From DASZHJ01 sp035581425 (GTDB lineage: Bacteria; Pseudomonadota; Alphaproteobacteria; ATCC43930; CGMCC-115725), in contig DATJVP010000107.1 of assembly GCA_035581425.1 (NCBI GenBank), positions 1 to 9,127 of the forward strand: a stretch of 9,127 bases of DNA. Reading direction: 5' to 3'. The first letter of the stretch is position 1; the number at the start of each line of letters is the position of its first letter. A model generated the notes under the pieces. The model had not been told where the DNA came from. It made no database searches and worked only from the letters and a program-made list of their open reading frames with translations. Below, in pieces: positions 1 to 7,500 of this stretch. A program made the translations under genes and the position numbers.

Positions 1-59
1 GATTGACAGCGCGCGCCGTCGAGTACACCCTCCGGCATCTTCAGAGGGAAGACTTGTCC

Positions 60-998
60 ATGAAACGGCTAATTGCACTGGCCGCGGCGCTCATTCCGCT
101 TGCGGCGGCTCATGCCCAGACCGCACACGATGCGAGCGCCACCTCGACCGCACATGTCGAGACCATCAAGACTGAAGAGGGCGGAACCGCGGTCGTGATG
201 AAGGTGCGCAACGCGCGCTTTGTGCCGTACTACATCTACGCCGCCGACAACCAATATCCCGCGCGGCTCGTGACGATCGTCACGGAAGTGCTGACGCGCA
301 GCGACCGCGAAGGCGCTGACCCCTCCTCGACCGTCTCCGTCACCGTCGACGATCTCTCGGGCACGGAGACGAAGCGGCTTGCCGCCTTCTCCGATCCCGG
401 CAGCGAGGGCGAGGTGATCGCGCGGCGCTATTTCGCCGCGACCATGCCCGGCTGCTGCGACAGCCCCGACATCCATCGCGTGCGCGCGCTGGAGACGGGG
501 CGCGAGCTCTTTCAGTCGACGGGTCCGGGCGATTTCGGCAGCGCAGCTTGGGCGGAGGTGCCGAACTCGCGTCCGGGAATCGTGCGCTGGGCCGCTTTCG
601 ACGGCGAGGTGGACGAGACGCAATTCAAGGCGGGCGTCCTCGGCACGATCGCCTACGGAAGCGATGCCGGGCCGGTCTCGCGCATCCGGATCGCGACCTC
701 CGTCGGCGAGGACGAGCACAACGATCTCTGGGAGGGTCTCGCGCACAACGCGACGCTGCGCTGGATCGATCCCAAGCATCCCGCGGGTGACACCGGCGAG
801 ACCGCAGGCGATCCGGAATCGCCGACGGGCCTTTGGTCGCTCGAGGGCGTCACCGATCCGAAGCTGATCCAGGGCTTCGAGCTTCAGGTGCTGGTCGACG
901 GCAAGGCGATCGCGACCATTCCCGTGGTCGAGGATCGCTTGGTCGTGAAGGGCGCGACCCTCGAGAAGAATTTCTCGCTGTCGGCGGTTCAGCCATAG
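60..998 (+). CDS. Secreted protein of unknown function (312 aa)
   Basis: I do not recognise this family. The first 19 residues form a clear Sec signal peptide: MKR, then a hydrophobic Leu/Ala stretch, then the cleavage motif AHA before Gln20. The mature protein is probably periplasmic. It is soluble-looking, acidic and rich in short beta-prone stretches, with no transmembrane segment after the signal. Vicinal cysteines C132-C133 in the context MPGCCDSPD could bind a metal or form a disulfide; this is inference. The ATG at 60 is preferred over an upstream in-frame TTG at position 3 because the signal peptide starts exactly there and GAGGGA (44-49) lies about 10 nt upstream. The gene ends in TAG and overlaps the 3' end of the convergent kinase gene by 10 bp. 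Its promoter lies outside the window. The reading frame is secure; the function is unknown. Confidence 0.8.
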   Translation: MKRLIALAAALIPLAAAHAQTAHDASATSTAHVETIKTEEGGTAVVMKVRNARFVPYYIYAADNQYPARLVTIVTEVLTRSDREGADPSSTVSVTVDDLSGTETKRLAAFSDPGSEGEVIARRYFAATMPGCCDSPDIHRVRALETGRELFQSTGPGDFGSAAWAEVPNSRPGIVRWAAFDGEVDETQFKAGVLGTIAYGSDAGPVSRIRIATSVGEDEHNDLWEGLAHNATLRWIDPKHPAGDTGETAGDPESPTGLWSLEGVTDPKLIQGFELQVLVDGKAIATIPVVEDRLVVKGATLEKNFSLSAVQP

Positions 999-1969
999 GT
1001 GTGGAGGTGCGTCGGAGCGCGCGCAAGCGCGCCCGCGGGCGCGTGCGGGAAAAAGAGTGTCACCGTGGTTCCCCGTCCCAGCTTGCTCGTGAGCTCGAGC
1101 CGGCCCCCCTGTAGCTCGGTGAGATTCCTCGCGAGCGGGAGGCCGAGGCCCACGCCCTCATATTGCCGGCTCATGGCGTTGTCGATCTGGCGGAAGGGCT
1201 CGAGCGCGCGCGGGATGTCGGCCTCGGACATTCCGATCCCGGTGTCGCTGACGGCGACGACGATTTCGTCGCCGCGACTCTCCGCGCGGATCGCGACGGT
1301 GCCGCCGGGCGGCGTGAATTTGATCGCGTTCGAGAGCAGGTTCAGCGCGATCTGCCGGAAGCGCGTGCGGTCGCCCCAGAGCGGCGGCACGTCGGGCGCC
1401 ACCTCGACGACGAGGCGAAGCTCGGCTTCCGCGGCTCGCGTCCGCACCAGTGCCGCCGATGCCTCGATCTCCGGGCGGAGCGGAAGCAGCATGGGGCGCA
1501 CCGCAATCCTCCCGGCCTCGATCGCGGACATGTCGAGCATGTCGCCCATGAGGCGTAGCAGGTGGCGCGCGGAAACGAGAATGTCTTCGAGATACTCGCG
1601 CTGCTTGGCATCGACCGGCCCGGCATAGCCCTCGCGCAGCATCTCCGAGAAGCCGATGACGGCATTGAGCGGCGTGCGCACCTCATGGCTCACGACCGCG
1701 AGGAATTCGGTCTTGGCGCGGCTCGCGGCTTCCGCGGCGTCCTTCGCCCGTAGCAGCTCGCGCTCGCGGCCTGCGGCCTCCGTGTCTGACAGGGGCGATT
1801 GGGAGGCGTGCATCAGCCGGTGCGCGGCCCATGCCAGCATCGCGGCGGTGAGGGCGCCGAGCACGATCGCCGCGGGAAGCGCCGGTCTCGCGGCCTCGTA
1901 GCCGAGGATCGCTGCCGCGGGGAGGACCGCGATCAAGCCGATCAATGTGAGCCGCACGGACGGTTTCAT
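989..1969 (-). CDS. Membrane-tethered sensor histidine kinase (orphan)
   Basis: A 326-residue two-component histidine kinase. Two hydrophobic segments (about residues 7-26 and 31-52) form a membrane hairpin with almost no periplasmic loop, and no PAS, HAMP or other sensor domain follows. A short helix (about 62-85) leads to the HisKA dimerisation domain with the H-box SHEVRTPLN, phosphoacceptor His95. The HATPase_c domain follows, with N-box NLLSNAIKF (210-218), G1 motif DTGIGM (242-247), an F-box-like EPFRQID (257-263) and G2 motif GVGLGLPLA (272-280). All catalytic motifs look intact, so it should autophosphorylate and pass phosphate to a response regulator. None is encoded in this window, and there is no fused receiver domain. 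The H-box resembles PleC/DivJ-type and hybrid kinases, but that is family-level likeness only. The ATG at 1969 starts right at the first membrane segment; the ribosome-binding site before it is weak (AGGA almost touching the ATG). The signal sensed is unknown. Confidence 0.93.
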   Translation of the reverse strand: MKPSVRLTLIGLIAVLPAAAILGYEAARPALPAAIVLGALTAAMLAWAAHRLMHASQSPLSDTEAAGRERELLRAKDAAEAASRAKTEFLAVVSHEVRTPLNAVIGFSEMLREGYAGPVDAKQREYLEDILVSARHLLRLMGDMLDMSAIEAGRIAVRPMLLPLRPEIEASAALVRTRAAEAELRLVVEVAPDVPPLWGDRTRFRQIALNLLSNAIKFTPPGGTVAIRAESRGDEIVVAVSDTGIGMSEADIPRALEPFRQIDNAMSRQYEGVGLGLPLARNLTELQGGRLELTSKLGRGTTVTLFFPHAPAGALARAPTHLHTYG

Positions 1970-2019
1970 TCCTGTCGACGCCGTTCAGCCCCACGCGCTG
2001 GGGTTGTGGAGTGTGGAAA

Positions 2020-2063
2020 TTTATACTGGTTTCTGGCGCGGTCCACTCACAAAAATCTGTGAG
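2020..2063 (-). promoter_or_regulatory. Possible kinase promoter with operator-like palindrome
   Basis: On the minus strand a -10-like TATAAA lies at 2025-2020, about 50 nt upstream of the kinase start. No convincing -35 hexamer lies 16-18 bp further upstream. In and just beyond that place is a palindrome, CTCACA-N6-TGTGAG (2046-2063), with 6-bp perfect arms, which would suit a dimeric transcription factor. A regulated promoter is an inference; a chance palindrome cannot be excluded. Confidence 0.3.
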
Positions 2064-2131
2064 CATCGATGGTTAATGGGAACTACCTAAAATAGTATTG
2101 GTTGATATCGTCGGGGGATCAAAACTGCGGC

Positions 2132-2161
2132 TTGACAAAAAATACTACGGGAACAAACAAT
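2132..2161 (+). promoter_or_regulatory. Promoter of the imuA-imuB-dnaE2 operon
   Basis: TTGACA at 2132-2137, preceded by C as in many alphaproteobacterial promoters, is a perfect -35. With an 18-bp spacer the best -10 is AACAAT (2156-2161), matching four of six positions. The LexA box covers the -10, so bound LexA would block RNA polymerase. The predicted leader before imuA is about 80 nt. The -35 is clear; the exact -10 is uncertain. Confidence 0.6.
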
Positions 2162-2165
2162 GAAC
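2151..2165 (+). promoter_or_regulatory. LexA box (SOS operator), GAAC-N7-GAAC
   Basis: GAACAAACAATGAAC is an exact match to the alphaproteobacterial LexA operator GTTC-N7-GTTC read on the other strand. A further GAAC half-site follows at 2170-2173. The box overlaps the -10 region of the imuA promoter, the expected place for a repressor. LexA control of imuA-imuB-dnaE2 is established in other alphaproteobacteria such as Caulobacter, so site and context support each other. Confidence 0.88.
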
Positions 2166-2251
2166 ATCCGAACATGAGAGGCATCCCGGCGCGACTGCCC
2201 CAGCGGTTCTTCTGAGGTGGGGAGCGGTGTCACGGGATCGAGGCGGTGCGG

Positions 2252-3016
2252 ATGAAATCGATGGAGCTTGCGGGATTGAGAGAGCGCGTCGCGACCCTCG
2301 CGGGCGAGACGCGGGCCAGATGCGGCGTCCTGCCTTTTGCCGAGTCGGCGCTCGATCATGCGCTGCCCGGTGGCGGCCTCGCTCTCGGCGCCTTGCACGA
2401 GGTCTGCGGTGGCGGCGGCGACGAGGAGGATGGCGCGGTGGCGGCGGCTTTCCTCGCGGGGCTGCTCGCGCGCCTCGCTCCTTCGCGGCCGGTGCTCTGG
2501 TGCCTCACGGGCGACGATCTCTATGGGCCGGGCCTCGCCGCTTGCGGCCTGCCGCCGCGGCGTCTCCTCCGGGTGCGCGCGCGTGACGACCGCACGGTGC
2601 TGGAGGCGATGGAGGACGGGCTCAGAGTTCCCGCGCTCGCGGCCGTGGTGGGCGAGGTCGGGACGCTGCCGCTGACGGCGAGCCGGCGTTTGCAGCTTGC
2701 GGCGGGCGCCTCGGGCGTCACGGCCTTCGCGCTCCGACGCTGGCGCACGGGCGCGCAAGCCGATGCCGCGCGCGAGGCGCCGATGGCGGCGGCGACGCGC
2801 TGGCGCGTGAGCGCGCTGCCGAGCCGTTCGCTTGCCGGCGAGCCCGGCATCGGGCGCGCGCTCTGGCGGGCGGAGCTGCTGCGCTGCCGCGGCGGCGTTC
2901 CCGCGCAATGGATACTGGAGGCATGCGATGCGACGGGTCATGTCGCTGTGGCTGCCGAGCTGGCGGATCGAGCGCCGGCGGCGGTCCGGCGCGAGCCGCT
3001 CCGCGCCGCCGGATGA
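2252..3016 (+). CDS. imuA: ImuA, RecA-like SOS mutagenesis accessory protein
   Basis: 254 residues; first gene of the SOS mutasome cassette. ImuA proteins are distant RecA/SulA-like factors that work with ImuB and DnaE2 in damage-induced mutagenesis; the biochemical role is not well defined. Family marks seen here are an N-terminal helix, VLPFAESALDHALPGGGLALGALHEV (about 26-51, ending in the conserved HEV), a RecA-core-like strand VLWCLTGDDLYGPGL (81-95), a Walker-B-like AVVGEVGTL (131-139), and the conserved C-terminal block RAELLRCRGGVPAQW (206-220). No Walker A GK[ST] is visible at the expected place (EVCGGGGDEEDG), so ATP binding is doubtful. The ATG at 2252 is chosen because GAGG (2240-2243) sits 8 nt upstream; a GTG at 2246 and an ATG at 2261 are alternatives. 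The last 89 bp overlap imuB in another frame, so the two should be co-translated. Confidence 0.9.
   Translation: MKSMELAGLRERVATLAGETRARCGVLPFAESALDHALPGGGLALGALHEVCGGGGDEEDGAVAAAFLAGLLARLAPSRPVLWCLTGDDLYGPGLAACGLPPRRLLRVRARDDRTVLEAMEDGLRVPALAAVVGEVGTLPLTASRRLQLAAGASGVTAFALRRWRTGAQADAAREAPMAAATRWRVSALPSRSLAGEPGIGRALWRAELLRCRGGVPAQWILEACDATGHVAVAAELADRAPAAVRREPLRAAG
2917..2921 (+). promoter_or_regulatory. Ribosome-binding site deciding the imuB start
   Basis: GGAGG lies 6 nt before the ATG at 2928, inside the imuA reading frame. It settles the imuB start: the frame is open further upstream, to an ATG at 2832, but those residues do not resemble ImuB. A second in-frame ATG at 2940 is too far from this site to be preferred. 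Confidence 0.7.
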
Positions 3017-4442
3017 GCCCGCCGTCGTCGTCGAGCGCGTGAACGGCTGCGAGCGTCTCGCCGCAGTCGATCCCCGGCTTTCGAGCCTGCTCGCGCCGGG
3101 GATGCCGCTCGCGGATGCGCGGGCGATGGTGCCGGATCTTCTCGCGATCGAGGCCGATCCCGAGGGCGATGCGGCGGCGCTCACGCGGCTCGCGGCGTGG
3201 TGCGGCCGCTACAGCCCCTGGACCGCGCCCGACGGCAGCGACGGCATCTGGTTCGACGTCACGGGCATGGCGCATCTCTATGGCGACGAGGAAAGCCTCG
3301 CCGCCGATCTCGTGGCGCGGCTTGCTCGCACGGGCTTTACCGCGCGCGCGGCGATCGCGGACACCGCCGGCGCCGCCTGGGCCCTCGCGCGCGAGGGCTC
3401 GGCGAAGGCGACGGTGGCACCGCCGGATGCGACGCGGCTCGCGCTCGCGCTTCTGCCGGTGCGCGCGCTCCGGCTTCCCGTCGAGACCGTGGAGCTGATG
3501 GAGCGGCTGGGGCTCCGCCGCATCGGCGATCTCTACAAGCTGCCGCGGCCCTCTCTCGTGGCGCGCTTCGGCTTCGCCGCCGCCGAGCGTCTCGATCAGG
3601 CGCTGGGCGCACTGCCGGAGCCGCTCTCGCCGCTCTCGCCGGCGCCGATCCGCATGAGCCAGCGCCACTTTGCCGAGCCGATCTCGCGGCCCGAGGATCT
3701 CGCGGCGACCATCGCCTCGCTCGCGGAGAAGCTCTGCCGGCATCTGGCGGCGGAGGGCGTCGGCGCGCGGAAGCTCGCGCTCCGCTTCTTCCGCGTCGAC
3801 GGCGCTGTCATCGTGCTGGAAGCCGGCACTGCGCGGGCAAGCCGCGACCCCCGTCACCTCGCGCGCCTTTTCGCCGAGCGTCTCGAGCGCGTCGAGCCCG
3901 ATCTCGGCATCGAGGACATGCGCCTCGAGGCGCTCGTCGCGGAGAAGCTGGAGGATCAGCAGGCCTCCCTCGGCAACGATGCCGGGGTCGAGACGGCGGA
4001 TGCCGCGCTCGCCCTTCTTGTCGACCGTCTCGAGAACCGCCTCGGCCCGGGCGCAGTCACGCGCCAGCGCCCGCGCGACAGCCATCTGCCGGAGCGCGCG
4101 GTCGAGCCCATGCTGCCCTTCGCTGCGGGGGAGGGTGGAACGCCTTGGCCCTCGGATCGGCCGCGGCCGGTGCGGCTTCTCGCGCGGCCCGAGCCCATCG
4201 AGGCGGTGGCACCGGTGCCCGACGATCCGCCAGTGATGTTCCGTTGGCGCCGCCTCACGCACCGCGTCCGCGCCGCCGACGGCCCCGAGCGCATTCTCGG
4301 GGAGTGGTGGCGCGAGAGCGATCCCCTCCGCGACTACTACTGTGTCGAAGATACCGACGGCCGCCGCTTCTGGCTCTTCCGCCAGGGGTTGCACGGTGGC
4401 GAAGCGCCGCCGCGCTGGTTTTTGCATGGGGTGTTTGCGTGA
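2928..4442 (+). CDS. imuB: ImuB, catalytically degenerate Y-family polymerase homologue
   Basis: 504 residues, normal for the family. In studied bacteria ImuB is the non-catalytic hub of the mutasome, linking DnaE2 and ImuA to the beta sliding clamp. The N-terminus MSLWLPSWRIE stands where active Y-family polymerases have VDxDxFF; by eye both metal-binding acidic residues are replaced by W8 and P10. The second site, normally S-x-DE, reads DGIWFDVTG (105-113): Asp105 may remain but Glu is Gly106. A helix-hairpin-helix-like thumb segment, LGLRRIGDLYKLP (194-206), and a little-finger region (about 240-375) follow. The ImuB-specific tail includes DSHLPERAV (384-392), RFWLFRQGL (480-488) and the ending PRWFLHGVFA. 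I see no textbook QLxLF clamp-binding motif; MLPF (395-398) is a weak candidate. The gene overlaps imuA by 89 bp and is followed by a 144-bp gap containing a large inverted repeat. Confidence 0.94.
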   Translation: MRRVMSLWLPSWRIERRRRSGASRSAPPDEPAVVVERVNGCERLAAVDPRLSSLLAPGMPLADARAMVPDLLAIEADPEGDAAALTRLAAWCGRYSPWTAPDGSDGIWFDVTGMAHLYGDEESLAADLVARLARTGFTARAAIADTAGAAWALAREGSAKATVAPPDATRLALALLPVRALRLPVETVELMERLGLRRIGDLYKLPRPSLVARFGFAAAERLDQALGALPEPLSPLSPAPIRMSQRHFAEPISRPEDLAATIASLAEKLCRHLAAEGVGARKLALRFFRVDGAVIVLEAGTARASRDPRHLARLFAERLERVEPDLGIEDMRLEALVAEKLEDQQASLGNDAGVETADAALALLVDRLENRLGPGAVTRQRPRDSHLPERAVEPMLPFAAGEGGTPWPSDRPRPVRLLARPEPIEAVAPVPDDPPVMFRWRRLTHRVRAADGPERILGEWWRESDPLRDYYCVEDTDGRRFWLFRQGLHGGEAPPRWFLHGVFA

Positions 4443-4456
4443 GTGGGATTGCCATC

Positions 4457-4568
4457 GTGCGTCCTTCGACGCGCTCCCTGCGGTCGCTTGCTCAGGATGA
4501 GGACTATTGAGCATGCCATCCTCCATTCTCCCTCATCCTGAGCAAGCGAAGCGCGTCGAAGGACGCAC
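4457..4568. repeat. Long inverted repeat (REPIN-like) between imuB and dnaE2
   Basis: Two inverted copies of a palindromic-type unit flank a 28-nt loop (4503-4530). The left arm is 4457-4502 and the right arm 4531-4568. The outer 19 bp (4457-4475 with 4550-4568) and inner 18 bp (4485-4502 with 4531-4548) pair perfectly. The left arm carries nine bases (CCCTGCGGT) where the right has one. The core, of the CGTCCTTCGACGCGC...CTCAGGATGAGG type, resembles dispersed intergenic repeats I know from Hyphomicrobiales genomes. As RNA it would form a very stable hairpin between imuB and dnaE2, able to cause partial termination, block 3' decay or change the ratio of the two products. Any such effect is inference. 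Confidence 0.9.
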
Positions 4569-4586
4569 CATCGTCTTGCACCTCCC

Positions 4587-7500
4587 ATGACCCCCTACCT
4601 CGATCTCCAGGTCACCACCAACTTCTCCTTCCTCCGCGGCGGCTCGCATCCGGAGGAGTTGGTGCAGCGGGCGGTGACTCTTGGGCATCGCGCGGTCGCG
4701 GTCACCGACCGCAACACGCTCGCGGGCGTGGTGCGCGCGCACAAGGCGGCGGAAGAGGCGGGGTGCCGTCTCATCCTGGGCTGTCGTCTCGACCTTCAGG
4801 ATCGGCCGAGCCTCCTCTGCTATCCCATGGACCGTGCCGGCTATGCCCGGCTCTGCCGTCTCCTCACTTTCGGCAAACGCCGGGCGAAGAAGAGCGAGTG
4901 CCATCTCACTTACGCCGATCTTCTCGCGCACAGCGAGGGCCAACTCGTGATCGCGGTGCCGCCAGAGCGCCCCGATGCGGGCTTCGCGAAATTTCTTGCG
5001 GAGCTCGCGCGCGACTTCCGCGGCCGCGCCTATCTCGGGGCGCAGCATCTCTATCGCGGCGACGACGCGAAGCGTCTGCATCGCCTGGCGCGGCTTGCAG
5101 GGAAGAGCAGCCTTCCGCTCGTCGCCCTCAACGACGTGCTCTATCACGTGCCGGAGCGGCGAGCGCTCCAGGACGTCGTCACTGCGATCCGCGAGCACTG
5201 CACCGTCGCCGGGGCGGGCTTCCGCCTGCTCGCAAACGCCGAGCGTCACTTGAAATCGCCGCAGGAGATGGCGCGGCTCTTCCGCAGATATCCCGAGGCG
5301 GTCGCGCACACCGCGGAGATCGCGGAGCGCTGCCGTTTCAGCCTGGAGGAGCTGCGCTACGAGTATCCCGACGAGAGCGCCGATGGGCTTTCGCCGCAGG
5401 AGCGGCTCGCGCGCCTCACCGAGGAAGGCGCCCGTGAGCGCTATCCCCAGGGCGTGCCGGAGAAGGTGCAGGCGCAGCTCCGCCATGAGCTCGATCTCAT
5501 CGCCGGGCTCAACTACGCGCCCTACTTCCTCACCGTGCACGACATCGTGCGCTTCGCGCGGTCGAAGGACATTCTCTGCCAGGGCCGCGGCTCCGCCGCC
5601 AATTCCGCGGTCTGCTACTGCCTTGGCATCACCTCCGTAGATCCCGCGCGGCTCGACTTGCTGTTCGAGCGCTTCATCAGCGCCGAGCGCAACGAGCCGC
5701 CTGACATCGATGTCGATTTCGAGCACGAACGGCGCGAGGAGGTGATCCAGTACATCTATGGAAAATGGGGACGCGAGCGCGCGGCGCTCGCGGCGACCGT
5801 GATCTGCTACCGCGCGCGCGGCGCCATCCGCGAGGTCGGCAAGGCCTTGGGCCTCTCGCCCGACACGACCGAGCGCCTCTCCGGCATGGTCTGGGGCTGG
5901 GGCGAGGGCCCGATCGGAAGCCGCGAGGTGCAGCTCTCCGGCCTCGATCCCGCCGACCGCACGCTGCGGCTCGCGCTGGAGCTCACGGCGGAGCTCATCG
6001 GCTTCCCGCGCCATCTCTCGCAGCACGTCGGCGGCTTCGTCATCACCCAGGGCCGGCTCGACGAGCTCGTGCCGATCGAGAATGCGGCAATGCCGGACCG
6101 CACCGTGATCGAGTGGGATAAGGACGATCTCGACGCGATGGGCCTCCTCAAGATCGACGTGCTGGGCCTGGGTATGCTCACCTGCATCCGCCGCGCGTTC
6201 GACCTGATCGCGCACCATCACGGGCAGAGCTTCACGCTCGCGACCGTGCCGGCGGAGGATCGCGCGGTCTACGAGATGCTCGGACGCGCCGATTCTGTCG
6301 GCGTATTTCAAGTGGAGAGCCGCGCGCAGATGAGCATGCTGCCGCGCCTGAAGCCCGTGAACTTCTACGACCTCGTGATCGAGGTCGCGATCGTGCGTCC
6401 CGGCCCGATCCAGGGTGACATGGTACATCCCTATCTGCGCCGCCGCAGCGGCGCCGAGCCCGTCGAGTATCCCTCCGAGGCGCTGCGCGCCGTTTTGGAG
6501 AAGACGTTGGGCGTGCCGCTCTTCCAGGAGCAGGCGATGAAGATCGCGATGGTCGCCGCGGGCTTCACCGGCGCCGAGGCCGACCGCCTCCGCCGCGCCA
6601 TGGCGACCTTTCGCCACACCGGCAAGATCCATTCCTTCCGCGGCAAGTTCATCGGCGGCATGGTCGCGAACGGCTACACGCTCGATTTCGCGGAGCGCTG
6701 CTTCCAGCAGATCCAGGGCTTCGGCGAGTACGGGTTTCCGGAATCGCACGCCGCGAGCTTCGCGCTCCTGGTCTACGTCTCCTCTTGGCTCAAATGCCAT
6801 TACCCCGCGGCGTTCGCGGCGGCGATCCTCAACAGCCAGCCCATGGGTTTCTACGCGCCGGCCCAGCTCGTGCGTGACGCGCGCGAGCACGGTGTCGAGA
6901 TCCGCGGTGTCGACGTAAACCACAGCGATTGGGACGCGACCCTCGAGGACGCCCCGCTGCCGGCATTGCGCCTTGGATTGCGCCAAGTGAGGGGTTTCTC
7001 GGAGAAGGATGCGCAAGCCTTGGTCGTGGCCCGCTCCAAAATCCCTCTCCCCGTGAGGGAGAGGGAGAAAAGCGAGGGGGTGCGCCACTTCCGCAGTCCC
7101 GTCGACCTCCTCGCGCGCTCGGGTCTCGGGCAGGCGGCGCTGACGCGGCTTGCGGAGGCGGATGCGTTCCGCTCGCTGGGGCTCGACCGTCGCCGTGCGC
7201 TTTGGGCGGTGAAGGGCTTGCGCGAGGAAGGCTTGCCGCTCTTCGCGGGCCTCGCGCCGGAGGCGCGGCAGGTACAGGAGGCGCCGGTGAAGCTCCCGGA
7301 GATGCGCTTGGGAGAGCACGTCGCGAGCGACTACGCCTCCCTCGAGCTCTCGCTCAAGTGCCATCCGATGGCGCTGTTGCGCCAGGACTTCGCGCGCGAG
7401 GGGGTGGCGCGCGCCGCCGATCTCGCCACGCTGCGTCCGGGCTCGCTCGTGACGGTCGCCGGCCTCGTGCTGGTGCGCCAGCGTCCCGGCAGCGCCAACG

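Noticed and set aside
2093..2147. Inverted repeat TAGTATT ... AATACTA
   Set aside because: Seven-base arms separated by 41 nt in AT-rich DNA are expected by chance, and the match does not extend.
2832..2927. N-terminal extension of ImuB to the ATG at 2832
   Set aside because: ImuB proteins begin at about MSLWLPSW. The upstream residues are Arg/Ala/Cys-rich out-of-frame imuA sequence, and GGAGG supports 2928.
3615..3645. Short direct repeat CCGCTCTCG within imuB
   Set aside because: Two nine-base copies in Leu-Ser-Pro codons of GC-rich coding DNA; no sign of a repeat array or function.
2718..4526. About 600-codon minus-strand frame over imuA/imuB, and a 437-codon plus-strand frame at 3197-4510
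   Set aside because: Both are compositional shadows of imuB: low-complexity Arg/Ala/Gly translation, no ribosome-binding site, no domains.
4457..4568. Inverted repeat as a simple intrinsic terminator, or as IS-element ends
   Set aside because: There is no U-run after the stem, the arms resemble dispersed palindromic repeats, and the 28-nt loop cannot hold a transposase. Partial termination remains possible.
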